Source: an uncultured Collinsella sp.
GTDB taxonomy: Bacteria; Actinomycetota; Coriobacteriia; Coriobacteriales; Coriobacteriaceae
Length of the DNA: 8,594 nucleotides
Reading direction: 5' to 3'
Assembly (NCBI GenBank): GCA_900756945.1
Contig: CAAELZ010000039.1
Span: 1 to 8,594, forward strand
Shown: positions 1 through 5,499 of the stretch, piece after piece
How the letters are laid out: each line of letters starts with the position of its first letter
How positions within the stretch are numbered: position 1 is the first letter of the stretch
Made by a program: the position numbers and the translations under genes
Notes under the pieces: generated by a model
Database searches by the model: none
What the model was told of the DNA's origin: nothing
What the model saw: the letters and a program-made list of their open reading frames with translations, nothing else

Positions 1-49
1 CCACCAAATTCAATTCAGCCTACCTGACCCGAACGGCCGAGTCGTTGCA

Positions 50-190
50 GAACCCGGGAGCCCCGGCAGGGCGGGTGCTTCCTCAAAATGAGTTCCGCAC
101 GCAAAGAAGGCCACTTAATGTGGCCTTCGTCTTGCGCAGGACTGTTTGAAATTTTGAGGAAGCACCCGCCCTGCCGGGGCTCCCGGGTTC
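50..190. repeat. Palindromic element with perfect 40-bp inverted-repeat arms
   Basis: Positions 50-89 are the exact reverse complement of 151-190, 40 bp without a mismatch, around a 61-bp centre. The arms are GC-rich on the outside (aacccgggagccccggcagg at 51-70) and end inward in tcaaaat. The centre holds a second, smaller hairpin (107-127). The element begins 5 bp after the gatB stop codon. No flanking target-site duplication is obvious and no transposase is encoded. It could be a MITE-like or REP-like palindromic repeat, an elaborate 3'-end structure of the gatCAB mRNA, or a small invertible segment. The repeat itself is certain; its function is unknown. Confidence 0.9.
107..127 (-). terminator. 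Hairpin terminator candidate for the gatCAB operon
   Basis: AAGGCCAC (107-114) pairs perfectly with GTGGCCTT (120-127) across a 5-nt loop. On the minus strand the stem is followed by a short pyrimidine run with several Ts (CTTCTTTGCG), so it could end leftward gatCAB transcripts. It sits in the centre of the 40-bp inverted repeat, and the nested arrangement could fold as one very long hairpin. The T tract is modest. Confidence 0.55.
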
Positions 191-194
191 CCGT

Positions 195-1871
195 TTACGA
201 GAGCGACGTTCTCAGCAACTCGTTGAAGAGCTTCGGGTTGCCCTTGCCGCGGCTCACCTTCATGCACTGGCCCACCAAAAAGCCGATGACCTTCTGGTTG
301 CCGTCACGATACTGCTGCGCCTGCTCGGCACAGTTTGCCAGCACTTCGTCCACGATCGGCTGCAGCGCGCCGGCATCGCTCACCTGACGCATACCACGCT
401 CGTCGACGATCTTGTTGGGGTCGTCACCGGTCTGGGCCATAGCCTCAAAGACCTCGTGCGCTTGGTTGGAGCTGATGGCATCGGTCGCCAGCAGCTTGGC
501 CAGTGCTGCCACCTGAGCTGGCGCGATGCCGGACTCGGCCAGCGACACGCCTGCGCCCTTAAGGTAGGCGATCATCTCGTTGACCAGCAGGTTTGCGACC
601 GTCTGGGCCTCCTTGCCAGCCATACCAGCAGCAGCGGCCTCAAAGAACTCGGCAAACTCGGGGTCGCCGGCAATCTGCTCGGCGTCGGCCGCCTTAATGC
701 CAAAGTCGGCCTCAAAACGGGCGCGCTTGGCATCGGGCAGCTCAGGAATCTCGCCACGGCAGCGGTCGATGAACTCATCGTCCAGATCGAACGGCGCCAG
801 ATCGGGGTCGGGGAACAGACGATAATCGTCGGCCGTCTCCTTCACACGCATGACCACGGTGCGCTTGCGGCTGGGCTCCCAGTGGCGGGTCTCCTGATAG
901 ATGATGCCGCCCTCCTCGAGCACCTCGGCCTGGCGGCAAATCTCGTAGGCAAGGCCGTCATGCAGGCTCTTAAACGAGTTGAGGTTCTTGAGCTCGGTCT
1001 TAGTGCCCAGCTTGGTCTCGCCGCGGCGGCGCAGACTCACGTTGCCATCGCAACGCATGGAACCCTTCTCCATAGAGCAGTCGGAAATACCCAGCGTCAC
1101 AAAGATGCGACGGAGCTTTTCCATAAACAGGCGCGCTTCCTCGGGCGTACGCAAGTCGGGCTCAGTCACGAGCTCAATCAAAGGCGTGCCGCAGCGGTTG
1201 TAGTCGACGAGCGACTCGGCAGCGGCGGTAATGCGGCCCTCGGCACCGCCCACGTGGACCATCTTGGCAGCGTCCTCCTCCATGTGGATGCGCAGGATGC
1301 GAATGGGCACCGTGTAGGAACCGTCCTCGCGGCGCTCGGGCATCTGCAGGTTGGACGCATCGTAGCTGGCCAGGTGACCGGCGCGCTGATTGCCCTCGCG
1401 CATGGTAGAGGACATGGACGTGGACAGGCCCTCGGCATTGGCCGAGGCGCTCGCCAGGCTCTGGGCCTCGGCCTCGCCAAACGCGCAGTCGGGGCGCTCG
1501 GCGGCACCGCGACCGGTCACGTCCAGATCCAGGTGACCGTACATGGCAAAAGCGACCGGACCCTGCGTGGTCTGGAAGTTCTTGGCCATATCGGGATAGA
1601 AGTAGTGCTTGCGGTAGAACATCGAGTGGCGCTGGATCTCGCAGTTGGTGGCAAGACCGGCCTTGACGATGCTCTCGATGGCGCGCTTGTTGGGCACCGG
1701 CAGGGCGCCGGGCAGGCCCAGGCACACCGGGCACACGTTGGCGTTGGGCTCGTCATCGTGGCTGAGCTTGCAGTTGCAGAACATCTTGGTATCGAGTGCG
1801 GTGAGCTCGGTATGGATCTCCAGGCCGATCACGGCCTCCCAATCCTGCAGGACCTCGGAAAGCTCCTTCAT
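195..1871 (-). CDS. gatB: Asp-tRNA(Asn)/Glu-tRNA(Gln) amidotransferase subunit B
   Basis: GatB binds misacylated Glu-tRNA(Gln) or Asp-tRNA(Asn), activates the side-chain carboxylate with ATP, and receives ammonia from GatA. Visible hallmarks are the N-terminal VIGLEIH (residues 14-20), a zinc-type cysteine set C32-x-C34 and C47-x2-C50, LGLPGALPVPNKRA (51-64), the family signature VDYNRCGTPLIELVTEPD (222-239), and a C-terminal YqeY-like tRNA-binding tail ending GKGNPKLFNELLR. At 558 residues it is longer than the usual roughly 475-500. The extra length is an alanine/serine/glutamate-rich segment at about residues 119-183, just before the conserved IRILRIHMEED strand. The ATG overlaps the gatA stop by one base (TAATG), implying translational coupling. 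A catalytic fold is expected; the effect of the insert is unknown. Confidence 0.97.
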   Translation of the reverse strand: MKELSEVLQDWEAVIGLEIHTELTALDTKMFCNCKLSHDDEPNANVCPVCLGLPGALPVPNKRAIESIVKAGLATNCEIQRHSMFYRKHYFYPDMAKNFQTTQGPVAFAMYGHLDLDVTGRGAAERPDCAFGEAEAQSLASASANAEGLSTSMSSTMREGNQRAGHLASYDASNLQMPERREDGSYTVPIRILRIHMEEDAAKMVHVGGAEGRITAAAESLVDYNRCGTPLIELVTEPDLRTPEEARLFMEKLRRIFVTLGISDCSMEKGSMRCDGNVSLRRRGETKLGTKTELKNLNSFKSLHDGLAYEICRQAEVLEEGGIIYQETRHWEPSRKRTVVMRVKETADDYRLFPDPDLAPFDLDDEFIDRCRGEIPELPDAKRARFEADFGIKAADAEQIAGDPEFAEFFEAAAAGMAGKEAQTVANLLVNEMIAYLKGAGVSLAESGIAPAQVAALAKLLATDAISSNQAHEVFEAMAQTGDDPNKIVDERGMRQVSDAGALQPIVDEVLANCAEQAQQYRDGNQKVIGFLVGQCMKVSRGKGNPKLFNELLRTSLS

Positions 1872-3385
1872 TACAGCTCGCCTCCCTTCCCGGCAAAATC
1901 GGGCGCGACGGAAAGCGCGGGCGCACCCGTGGCGGCATCGGCAAAGCCGCGCTCCAGGGCGCGGGCAAACGTGAGCAGCTGACGGTCCTTAAAGGCAGGT
2001 CCCACCAGCTGGGCAGAAACGGGCAGCTGAGTATCCTCGCCCAGGCCCAGCGGCACCGAGATACCACCGTTGCCGCAAATGTTGAGCGAGATGGTGTACA
2101 GGTCGGAGAGGTACATCTGCGTGGGGTCGCTAATCTCGCCAAACTTAAAAGCCGTGCGCGGCGAGGCGGGCATGAGGATGGTGTCCACCTTGGCATACGC
2201 GGCGTCGTAGTCCTGCGTGATGAGCGTGCGGGCCTTTTGCGCGGCATAGTAGTACTTGTCGTACACGCCCGAGGAGAGCAGGTAGGCACCGAGCATCTGG
2301 CGGCGCTTGGCCTCGGCACCAAAGCCGTGGGCGCGGCTGAGCGAGCTCTGGTCGGACAGGTTGGCGCAGCCCTCCTCCTGGTAGCCGTAGCGAATGCCGT
2401 CGAAGCGGGCCAGGTTGGAGAATGCCTCGGCCGGGCCGATGACATAGTAGGCGGCGATGGCGGCGTCCAGGTGCGGCAGGTCCACCTCCACGAGCTCGGC
2501 GCCTTGGTTCTGCAGCTCCTGGGCGGCGCGCTGAACAGCGGCCTTGACCTCGGGCGTCAGACCCTCGGCCTCCATAAACGCAGGGATGATGCCCACGCGC
2601 TCACCCTCGATGCTGTCGTTGAGATGCTCGGTAAAGTCGACGGCGCAATCCTGGCTGGTGCAGTCGTACGGATCGTGGCCCGCACCGGTAAGCGCGTTCA
2701 TGGCCAGCGCGACATCCTCGACCGTGCGGCCAAAGGGTCCCACCTGGTCGAGCGACGAGCCAAAGGCAACCACGCCGTAACGGCTCACGGCGCCATACGT
2801 GGGCTTAAAGCCCACCACGCCGCACAGCGATGCCGGCTGGCGAATGGAGCCACCGGTGTCCGAGCCCAGCGAGAGCGCAACCTCGCCCGCGGCGACGGCG
2901 GCAGCGGAGCCGCCCGAGGAGCCGCCGGGCACGCGCTCGGTATCCCAGGGGTTGTTGGTGCGATGGAAGGCCGAACTCTCGGTGGAGCTGCCAAAGGCAA
3001 ACTCGTCCATGTTGGCCTTGCCCATGGGCAGGCAGCCGGCATCGAGCATGCGCTGGACGCAGGTGGCGGTGTAGACGCTCTGGTAGTCCTCGAGCATACG
3101 GGAAGCGCAGGTGGTGCGCGTACCCACGAGGTTCATGTTGTCCTTGATGGCCAGCGGCACGCCCGCGAGCGGGGGCAGAGCCTCGCCAGCGGCGCGGCGG
3201 GCGTCGATTTTGGCGGCAGCCTCAAGCGCGAGCTCGGGCGCCACCTGCAGGAATGCCTGGACCCCGCCCTCGCGCGCCTCGATGGCGGCAAGGGAGGCCT
3301 GAGCCACCTCGGTAGCGGTAAAGTCGCCGGCGGCAACGCCCGCGGCGATCTGGGCGGCGGTAAGGGAATCGAAGCTCTGCGCCAT
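1871..3385 (-). CDS. gatA: Asp-tRNA(Asn)/Glu-tRNA(Gln) amidotransferase subunit A
   Basis: GatA is the glutaminase subunit: an amidase-signature enzyme that releases ammonia from glutamine and channels it to GatB. The 504-residue product shows the full Ser-cisSer-Lys triad: Lys81 in GVPLAIKDN, cis-Ser156 in PGGSSGGSAAA, and nucleophile Ser180 in GSDTGGSIRQPA. These lie exactly two residues beyond the S. aureus GatA positions (79, 154, 178) as I recall them. GFKPTYGAVSRYG and SLDQVGPFGRT, also typical of GatA, follow. Length is normal. The ATG overlaps the gatC TAA by one base and its TAA overlaps the gatB ATG by one base, so C, A and B are probably translated in a coupled, stoichiometric way. 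A GGGAGAG run precedes the start. Confidence 0.98.
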   Translation of the reverse strand: MAQSFDSLTAAQIAAGVAAGDFTATEVAQASLAAIEAREGGVQAFLQVAPELALEAAAKIDARRAAGEALPPLAGVPLAIKDNMNLVGTRTTCASRMLEDYQSVYTATCVQRMLDAGCLPMGKANMDEFAFGSSTESSAFHRTNNPWDTERVPGGSSGGSAAAVAAGEVALSLGSDTGGSIRQPASLCGVVGFKPTYGAVSRYGVVAFGSSLDQVGPFGRTVEDVALAMNALTGAGHDPYDCTSQDCAVDFTEHLNDSIEGERVGIIPAFMEAEGLTPEVKAAVQRAAQELQNQGAELVEVDLPHLDAAIAAYYVIGPAEAFSNLARFDGIRYGYQEEGCANLSDQSSLSRAHGFGAEAKRRQMLGAYLLSSGVYDKYYYAAQKARTLITQDYDAAYAKVDTILMPASPRTAFKFGEISDPTQMYLSDLYTISLNICGNGGISVPLGLGEDTQLPVSAQLVGPAFKDRQLLTFARALERGFADAATGAPALSVAPDFAGKGGEL

Positions 3386-3696
3386 TACTTGCTCTCCCCC
3401 TCTCCCAAAATGGACGGCACACGGAAGTAACGGTCGCGCGCGCTGCCGGCGTTTTCGAGCGCAACGTCGAGCGGCAGGTCGCGCTCGGGCTCGCGCAGGT
3501 CGTCGCCCATCACGTTGGACAGGCTTCCGATGGGATGGAACGTGGGCTCCACGTCGGGCAAGTCATATTGCAAGACGGGCTCGAGCATCTGGACGGCGTC
3601 GTTCATGTAGGACGTCATCTGGGTGAGCTCGTCATCGGTCAGTGCGATCTTTGCGTACTCGGCGATGCCGCGCACGTCTTTCTCGCTGAGTGCCAT
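3385..3696 (-). CDS. gatC: Asp-tRNA(Asn)/Glu-tRNA(Gln) amidotransferase subunit C
   Basis: GatC is the small subunit that wraps the GatA-GatB interface and stabilises GatA. The 103-residue product has the family pattern: an N-terminal helix (VRGIAEYAKIALTDDEL), a second helix (MNDAVQMLEPVLQYDL), the linker DVEPTFHPIG, and a C-terminal RYFRVPSIL strand. The start at 3696 (MALSEKDV) is preferred over the in-frame ATG at 3714. A GGAAGGGAG Shine-Dalgarno lies at 3702-3710, 5 nt before 3696, and itself falls inside the longer reading. This is the first gene of the gatCAB operon and overlaps gatA by one base. Confidence 0.95.
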   Translation of the reverse strand: MALSEKDVRGIAEYAKIALTDDELTQMTSYMNDAVQMLEPVLQYDLPDVEPTFHPIGSLSNVMGDDLREPERDLPLDVALENAGSARDRYFRVPSILGEGESK

Positions 3697-3731
3697 AGGC
3701 GCTCCCTTCCGCATAACAGATAAACCGCTCT

Positions 3732-3737
3732 AGTATA
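3732..3737 (-). promoter_or_regulatory. Probable -10 element of the gatCAB promoter
   Basis: On the minus strand the hexamer is TATACT (5 of 6 to TATAAT). It would place transcription start near 3725, giving a leader of about 29 nt with the Shine-Dalgarno in it. At 17-bp spacing the -35 position (about 3755-3760, CTGCTC on the minus strand) is a poor match. The -10 is persuasive, the -35 is not. Confidence 0.5.
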
Positions 3738-3777
3738 CAAGGCAACGCCGCTTGGAGCAGGTGCTTTACCCAAATGC

Positions 3778-3881
3778 AGCGAAAACGTAACGAGGACGGC
3801 GGTTGGCAGGCTGCGGGCCGGCGGTTCTTCAGCGAAACCGCACCGTCCATAGCGAAAACCGTCTCGCCCACAACGAAAACC
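3778..3881. repeat. Four copies of an agcgaaaac-type motif upstream of gatC
   Basis: Near-identical decamers occur at 3778 (agcgaaaacg), 3831 (agcgaaaccg), 3851 (agcgaaaacc) and 3872 (aacgaaaacc). The last three are spaced 20 and 21 bp apart, about two helical turns. They lie between the gatC promoter and the palindrome downstream of the sortase gene. They could be binding sites for a regulator or decayed pieces of a repetitive element; nothing shows which. Confidence 0.45.
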
Positions 3882-3941
3882 ATCACAACATTCGACGCCT
3901 TTCGTCAAAATCGAAATTTTCATCGAATGTTGTGATGGTTT
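3877..3941 (-). terminator. Long palindromic terminator after the sortase gene
   Basis: Positions 3877-3895 (aaaccatcacaacattcga) are the exact reverse complement of 3923-3941, a 19-bp perfect stem. Inside is a second hairpin, AAAAT (3907-3911) with ATTTT (3916-3920) around a CGAA loop. On the minus strand the stem runs into GGTTTTCGTT, giving a short T tract. It lies between the sortase stop and gatC, so it most likely ends sortase transcription and insulates gatCAB. The long perfect stem is unusual for a plain terminator and might belong to a repetitive palindrome family. Confidence 0.65.
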
Positions 3942-3950
3942 GGAAGTCCC

Positions 3951-3987
3951 AACCACCACAAAGGTGCCTGCCCCCATTGTGGTGGTT
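3951..3987. repeat. 11-bp inverted repeat just after the sortase stop
   Basis: AACCACCACAA (3951-3961) pairs perfectly with TTGTGGTGGTT (3977-3987) across a 15-nt loop that reads aggtgcctgccccca. It begins 12 bp beyond the sortase stop and has no T tract on the minus strand, so it is not a convincing terminator by itself. It may act as a 3'-end stabilising hairpin or be a REP-like palindrome paired with the longer one next to it. Confidence 0.6.
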
Positions 3988-3999
3988 CTGGAGAATGTC

Positions 4000-4938
4000 T
4001 TATGCCGAGGCCTTGGCCTTGCGGCGTTTGCGGACCGCGTGGATCACGATGTCCAGCAGCAACAGCACAATGGCTACGACCACGATGAGCACGGCAAACT
4101 CACGCTTGCCCCAGTGGCGGCCGGCCAGCGACTTTTGCTTGTCGACGTCCTTCTTGCTGTACTTGGTGCGCACGCAATGCACCAGCAGGCGATGGTCGTT
4201 TACACCGTAGGGCGTGCAGGTGACGAGCGTCACTTTGTCGGCGCCGGGCTCGATAGTCAGCGACTCCATCTCCTCGGGCAGCACGACCTCGGAGTCCACC
4301 ATCTTGTAGGCGAGCGTCTTGTTCATGGTGTGCAGCAGCACCAGGTCGCCGGGCTCCAGCGAATGGATGTCGTCGAACATGCTCAGGTTGCGCATGCCCG
4401 AGTGCGCGGTGAGCACGCAGTGCGTCGAAGTGCCGCCCACCGGCAGGCTCGTGCCCTCCAGGTGACCGACGCCCGCCATAAGGACTTCTTCGCTCGTGCC
4501 GTGGTAGATAGGCATGCTCACGTCGATGGAGGGGATCTCGACCCAGCTCATCATGGGGTCACGGTCAAAGATGAGCTGCTGGGCGTAGGGCTCGATCTGG
4601 TCGGCGGGGAGCTCGGTGGCCTCGCCCGCCAGCTGCTCGTTATAGGAGCGCGCCTGGAGCAGGATGCGCTCGCGCTCCTCGGCAGACAGCGCGTCCACGG
4701 TGCTGGACACGGTGCTGATCTGGTTGAACACGCCCGAGGCCTCGAGCCGGTCCAAGATCCACGGCCAGGTCATAAGGCCCACGCCAATAAGGATGATGAC
4801 GATGGTGATGAGCCGGTCGGCCCAGCGCGGCAGTCGCTTGCGACGACGCTTGGGCTTTGGTTGAGGTTTGGGCTGAGGGCTTGAGCCGCCGTTGTCCGCG
4901 GCGTTATTGCTCTTCATATGTTTGGCGCCCTGCACCAT
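4000..4938 (-). CDS. Class C (pilin-polymerising) sortase
   Basis: The enzyme is a membrane transpeptidase expected to cut LPXTG-type signals and join pilin subunits through a lysine of the next subunit. The 312-residue product has a Pro/Lys/Arg-rich cytoplasmic N-terminus (residues 20-40), a membrane segment (about 42-61), the barrel opening WVEIPSIDVSMPIYHGTSEE, GVGHLEGTSLPVGG (156-169), catalytic His179 (LTAHSGM), Cys241 in TLVTC, Arg250 in GVNDHRLLV, and a second C-terminal membrane segment (about 281-300) with a basic tail. TLVTCTPYG and two membrane segments mark class C. The usual DPF/DPW lid is not in its normal place; the only Asp-Pro is D127-P128. An AGGAG Shine-Dalgarno 9 nt upstream supports the 4938 start. 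It lies downstream of two pilin genes but behind its own leader. Confidence 0.95.
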   Translation of the reverse strand: MVQGAKHMKSNNAADNGGSSPQPKPQPKPKRRRKRLPRWADRLITIVIILIGVGLMTWPWILDRLEASGVFNQISTVSSTVDALSAEERERILLQARSYNEQLAGEATELPADQIEPYAQQLIFDRDPMMSWVEIPSIDVSMPIYHGTSEEVLMAGVGHLEGTSLPVGGTSTHCVLTAHSGMRNLSMFDDIHSLEPGDLVLLHTMNKTLAYKMVDSEVVLPEEMESLTIEPGADKVTLVTCTPYGVNDHRLLVHCVRTKYSKKDVDKQKSLAGRHWGKREFAVLIVVVAIVLLLLDIVIHAVRKRRKAKASA

Positions 4939-4976
4939 CGCCGGTCACTCCTCTACAACTCAGGTTGTCTAAACAA

Positions 4977-4982
4977 ATAATA
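4977..4982 (-). promoter_or_regulatory. Possible -10 element of the sortase gene
   Basis: The minus strand reads TATTAT (5 of 6 to TATAAT), placing a start near 4970 and a leader of about 32 nt. No good -35 is visible at 16-18 bp. A separate promoter is expected because a strong terminator (about 5814-5855) follows the pilin gene and another hairpin (5169-5196) lies in between. Confidence 0.35.
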
Positions 4983-5094
4983 GCCGATTAGCGAGCTCAT
5001 GCGCCGGACAACGCAGCCTGACAGCATTGCGCAGCGCGAGTTGGGTCAGCATTTGGGTTTTCAAAATGTCCCGGATCGGCGGAGCGATTCGGGA

Positions 5095-5100
5095 TACAAT
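5095..5100 (+). promoter_or_regulatory. -10 element of the putative antitoxin RNA, copy A
   Basis: TACAAT (5 of 6 to TATAAT) is conserved in copy B at 5573-5578 although the bases just downstream differ between copies. No recognisable -35 is found at standard spacing. It predicts RNA start near 5107. Confidence 0.45.
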
Positions 5101-5106
5101 GTCTGT

Positions 5107-5203
5107 AGGAAACGACGCACCCCGCGTAAGTGATCGAAAGCGCGGGCGACCAGTTTCCGGTGTTGTTAAATGCCCGGGCCTCTAACCCCGGGCATTCTTA
5201 TTT
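5107..5203 (+). ncRNA. Putative antisense antitoxin RNA, copy A
   Basis: A small RNA of about 97 nt is predicted between a TACAAT -10 and an intrinsic terminator. Its fold is clear by eye: GGAAAC (5108-5113) pairs with GTTTCC (5153-5158), enclosing CCCGCG (5121-5126) with CGCGGG (5141-5146) and a 14-nt loop (taagtgatcgaaag), followed by the terminator hairpin. It converges on the small peptide gene and overlaps its last codons and stop, the layout of convergent type I toxin-antitoxin loci. The loop shares GATCGA with the plus strand at 5360-5365, so the RNA could pair with the peptide mRNA just beside its ribosome binding site. Stems are seen; transcription and antitoxin role are inferred. 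Confidence 0.5.
5169..5196. terminator. Bidirectional terminator shared by antitoxin RNA and peptide mRNA
   Basis: AATGCCCGGG (5169-5178) pairs perfectly with CCCGGGCATT (5187-5196) across the 8-nt loop cctctaac. On the plus strand it is followed by CTTATTT. On the minus strand it lies one base past the peptide stop codon, followed by TAACAAC. The plus-strand tail is the better terminator; the position suits both convergent transcripts. Confidence 0.75.
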
Positions 5204-5347
5204 GCGCTTGCGGCGCAACTGCCTTCTACCGTCCGCACCGCGCGTGCGCCTACGGACCTTAAACCGAACCTCATACGAGTCAAGAAACGCGATGACGAAC
5301 GTGCCCACCGCCGCGAGGGCGGCGAGGGCGTTAAGGAATTTCAGCAT
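5198..5347 (-). CDS. Small membrane peptide, putative type I toxin (holin-like)
   Basis: A 49-residue peptide starts MLKFLNALAALAAVGTF. Residues about 4-22 form one hydrophobic helix, followed by DSYE and a very basic tail with 13 Lys/Arg between residues 28 and 49, ending LRRKRK. The start is fixed by a perfect GGAGGT at 5354-5359, 6 nt before the ATG, so this is not a chance frame. A short helix plus charged tail, a small convergent RNA overlapping the 3' end, and duplication of the locus fit type I toxins. The AVGTFVIAFL core resembles Firmicutes holin-like (TxpA/BsrG-type) peptides as I remember them. I do not recognise an exact family. A LexA-like box lies about 100 bp upstream. Toxicity is inferred. 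An alternative is a small membrane regulator. Confidence 0.7.
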   Translation of the reverse strand: MLKFLNALAALAAVGTFVIAFLDSYEVRFKVRRRTRGADGRRQLRRKRK

Positions 5348-5353
5348 TTGGGG

Positions 5354-5359
5354 ACCTCC
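5354..5359 (-). promoter_or_regulatory. Perfect Shine-Dalgarno deciding the small peptide start
   Basis: The minus strand reads GGAGGTCCCCAAATG, a full-consensus site with 6-nt spacing. The bases just before it, CTCGATC, include the hexamer complementary to the loop of the convergent RNA and can also fold into a small hairpin, so access to this site may be regulated. Confidence 0.8.
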
Positions 5360-5403
5360 GATCGAGTCGTCGGCCGCCCGCGCACGGGATACGTCGCAAG
5401 GAT

Positions 5404-5409
5404 ATTTTA
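5404..5409 (-). promoter_or_regulatory. Candidate -10 of the small peptide gene
   Basis: The minus strand reads TAAAAT (5 of 6 to TATAAT), giving a leader of about 50 nt. The -35 at 17 bp (GGCGTT) is poor. A second candidate is CAAAAT at 5444-5449, weaker, which would place the LexA-like box in its spacer. The choice cannot be made from sequence. Confidence 0.35.
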
Positions 5410-5449
5410 CTGCGAGTGTATGCACCAACGCCCGGTAAACGCGATTTTG

Positions 5450-5465
5450 ACAAACATTTGTTCGA
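5450..5465 (-). promoter_or_regulatory. LexA-like SOS box upstream of the small peptide gene
   Basis: The minus strand reads TCGAAC-AAAT-GTTTGT. The left half-site is identical to the Gram-positive/actinobacterial SOS half-site TCGAAC, the 4-bp spacing is right, and the right half GTTTGT matches GTTCGA at 4 of 6. Against the Bacillus consensus CGAACRNRYGTTYC it fits 13 of 14 positions. A plus-strand TTGACA (5447-5452) overlaps it, with TACACA 17 bp on, so a rightward promoter could also be controlled. Binding is not shown. Confidence 0.5.
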
Positions 5466-5478
5466 TAGTTACACACAC

Positions 5479-5499
5479 GGCTCCTCGCCCGGCGGAGCC
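5479..5499. other. Small hairpin between the two modules
   Basis: GGCTCC (5479-5484) pairs with GGAGCC (5494-5499) across 9 nt. There is no T tract on either side. It lies in the 223-bp spacer between copies A and B, which otherwise holds the leader and control region of the peptide gene. No other gene is seen there. Confidence 0.35.

Larger units (their letters stand above)
5052..5306. repeat. Direct repeat copy A (peptide/RNA module)
   Basis: This 255-bp block aligns without net gaps to 5530-5784 (constant offset 478). By hand count there are 29 mismatches, about 89% identity. It contains the small RNA promoter and gene and the 3' two-thirds of the small peptide gene. Similarity stops at 5306, inside the peptide gene, because copy B lacks the peptide's N-terminal part. 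Confidence 0.93.

Noticed and set aside
1..49. Possible end of a neighbouring gene at the left edge
   Set aside because: Too short to show a coding pattern, and no domain or stop position is convincing.
456..1982. 508-codon open frame on the plus strand
   Set aside because: It lies antisense to gatB and is a GC-rich shadow frame with low-complexity Ala/Gly/His/Arg content and no domain; gatB is certain.
2237..3430. 397-codon open frame on the plus strand
   Set aside because: It is antisense to gatA, whose catalytic motifs are intact; composition is typical of a shadow.
3778..3881. CRISPR-like array
   Set aside because: The repeats are only about 10 bp with uneven spacing, and no cas gene is present.
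3940..4884. 314-codon open frame on the plus strand
   Set aside because: It is antisense to the sortase gene with all its catalytic residues.
4969..5052. 27-residue minus-strand frame whose start region copies that of the toxin
   Set aside because: It shares only the 12-bp start-region repeat, has no Shine-Dalgarno and no hydrophobic helix; treated as a possible relic, not a gene.
5447..5475. Rightward promoter TTGACA-N17-TACACA
   Set aside because: The -35 is perfect but the -10 is poor and no gene follows on the plus strand; it is mentioned only with the LexA-like box.
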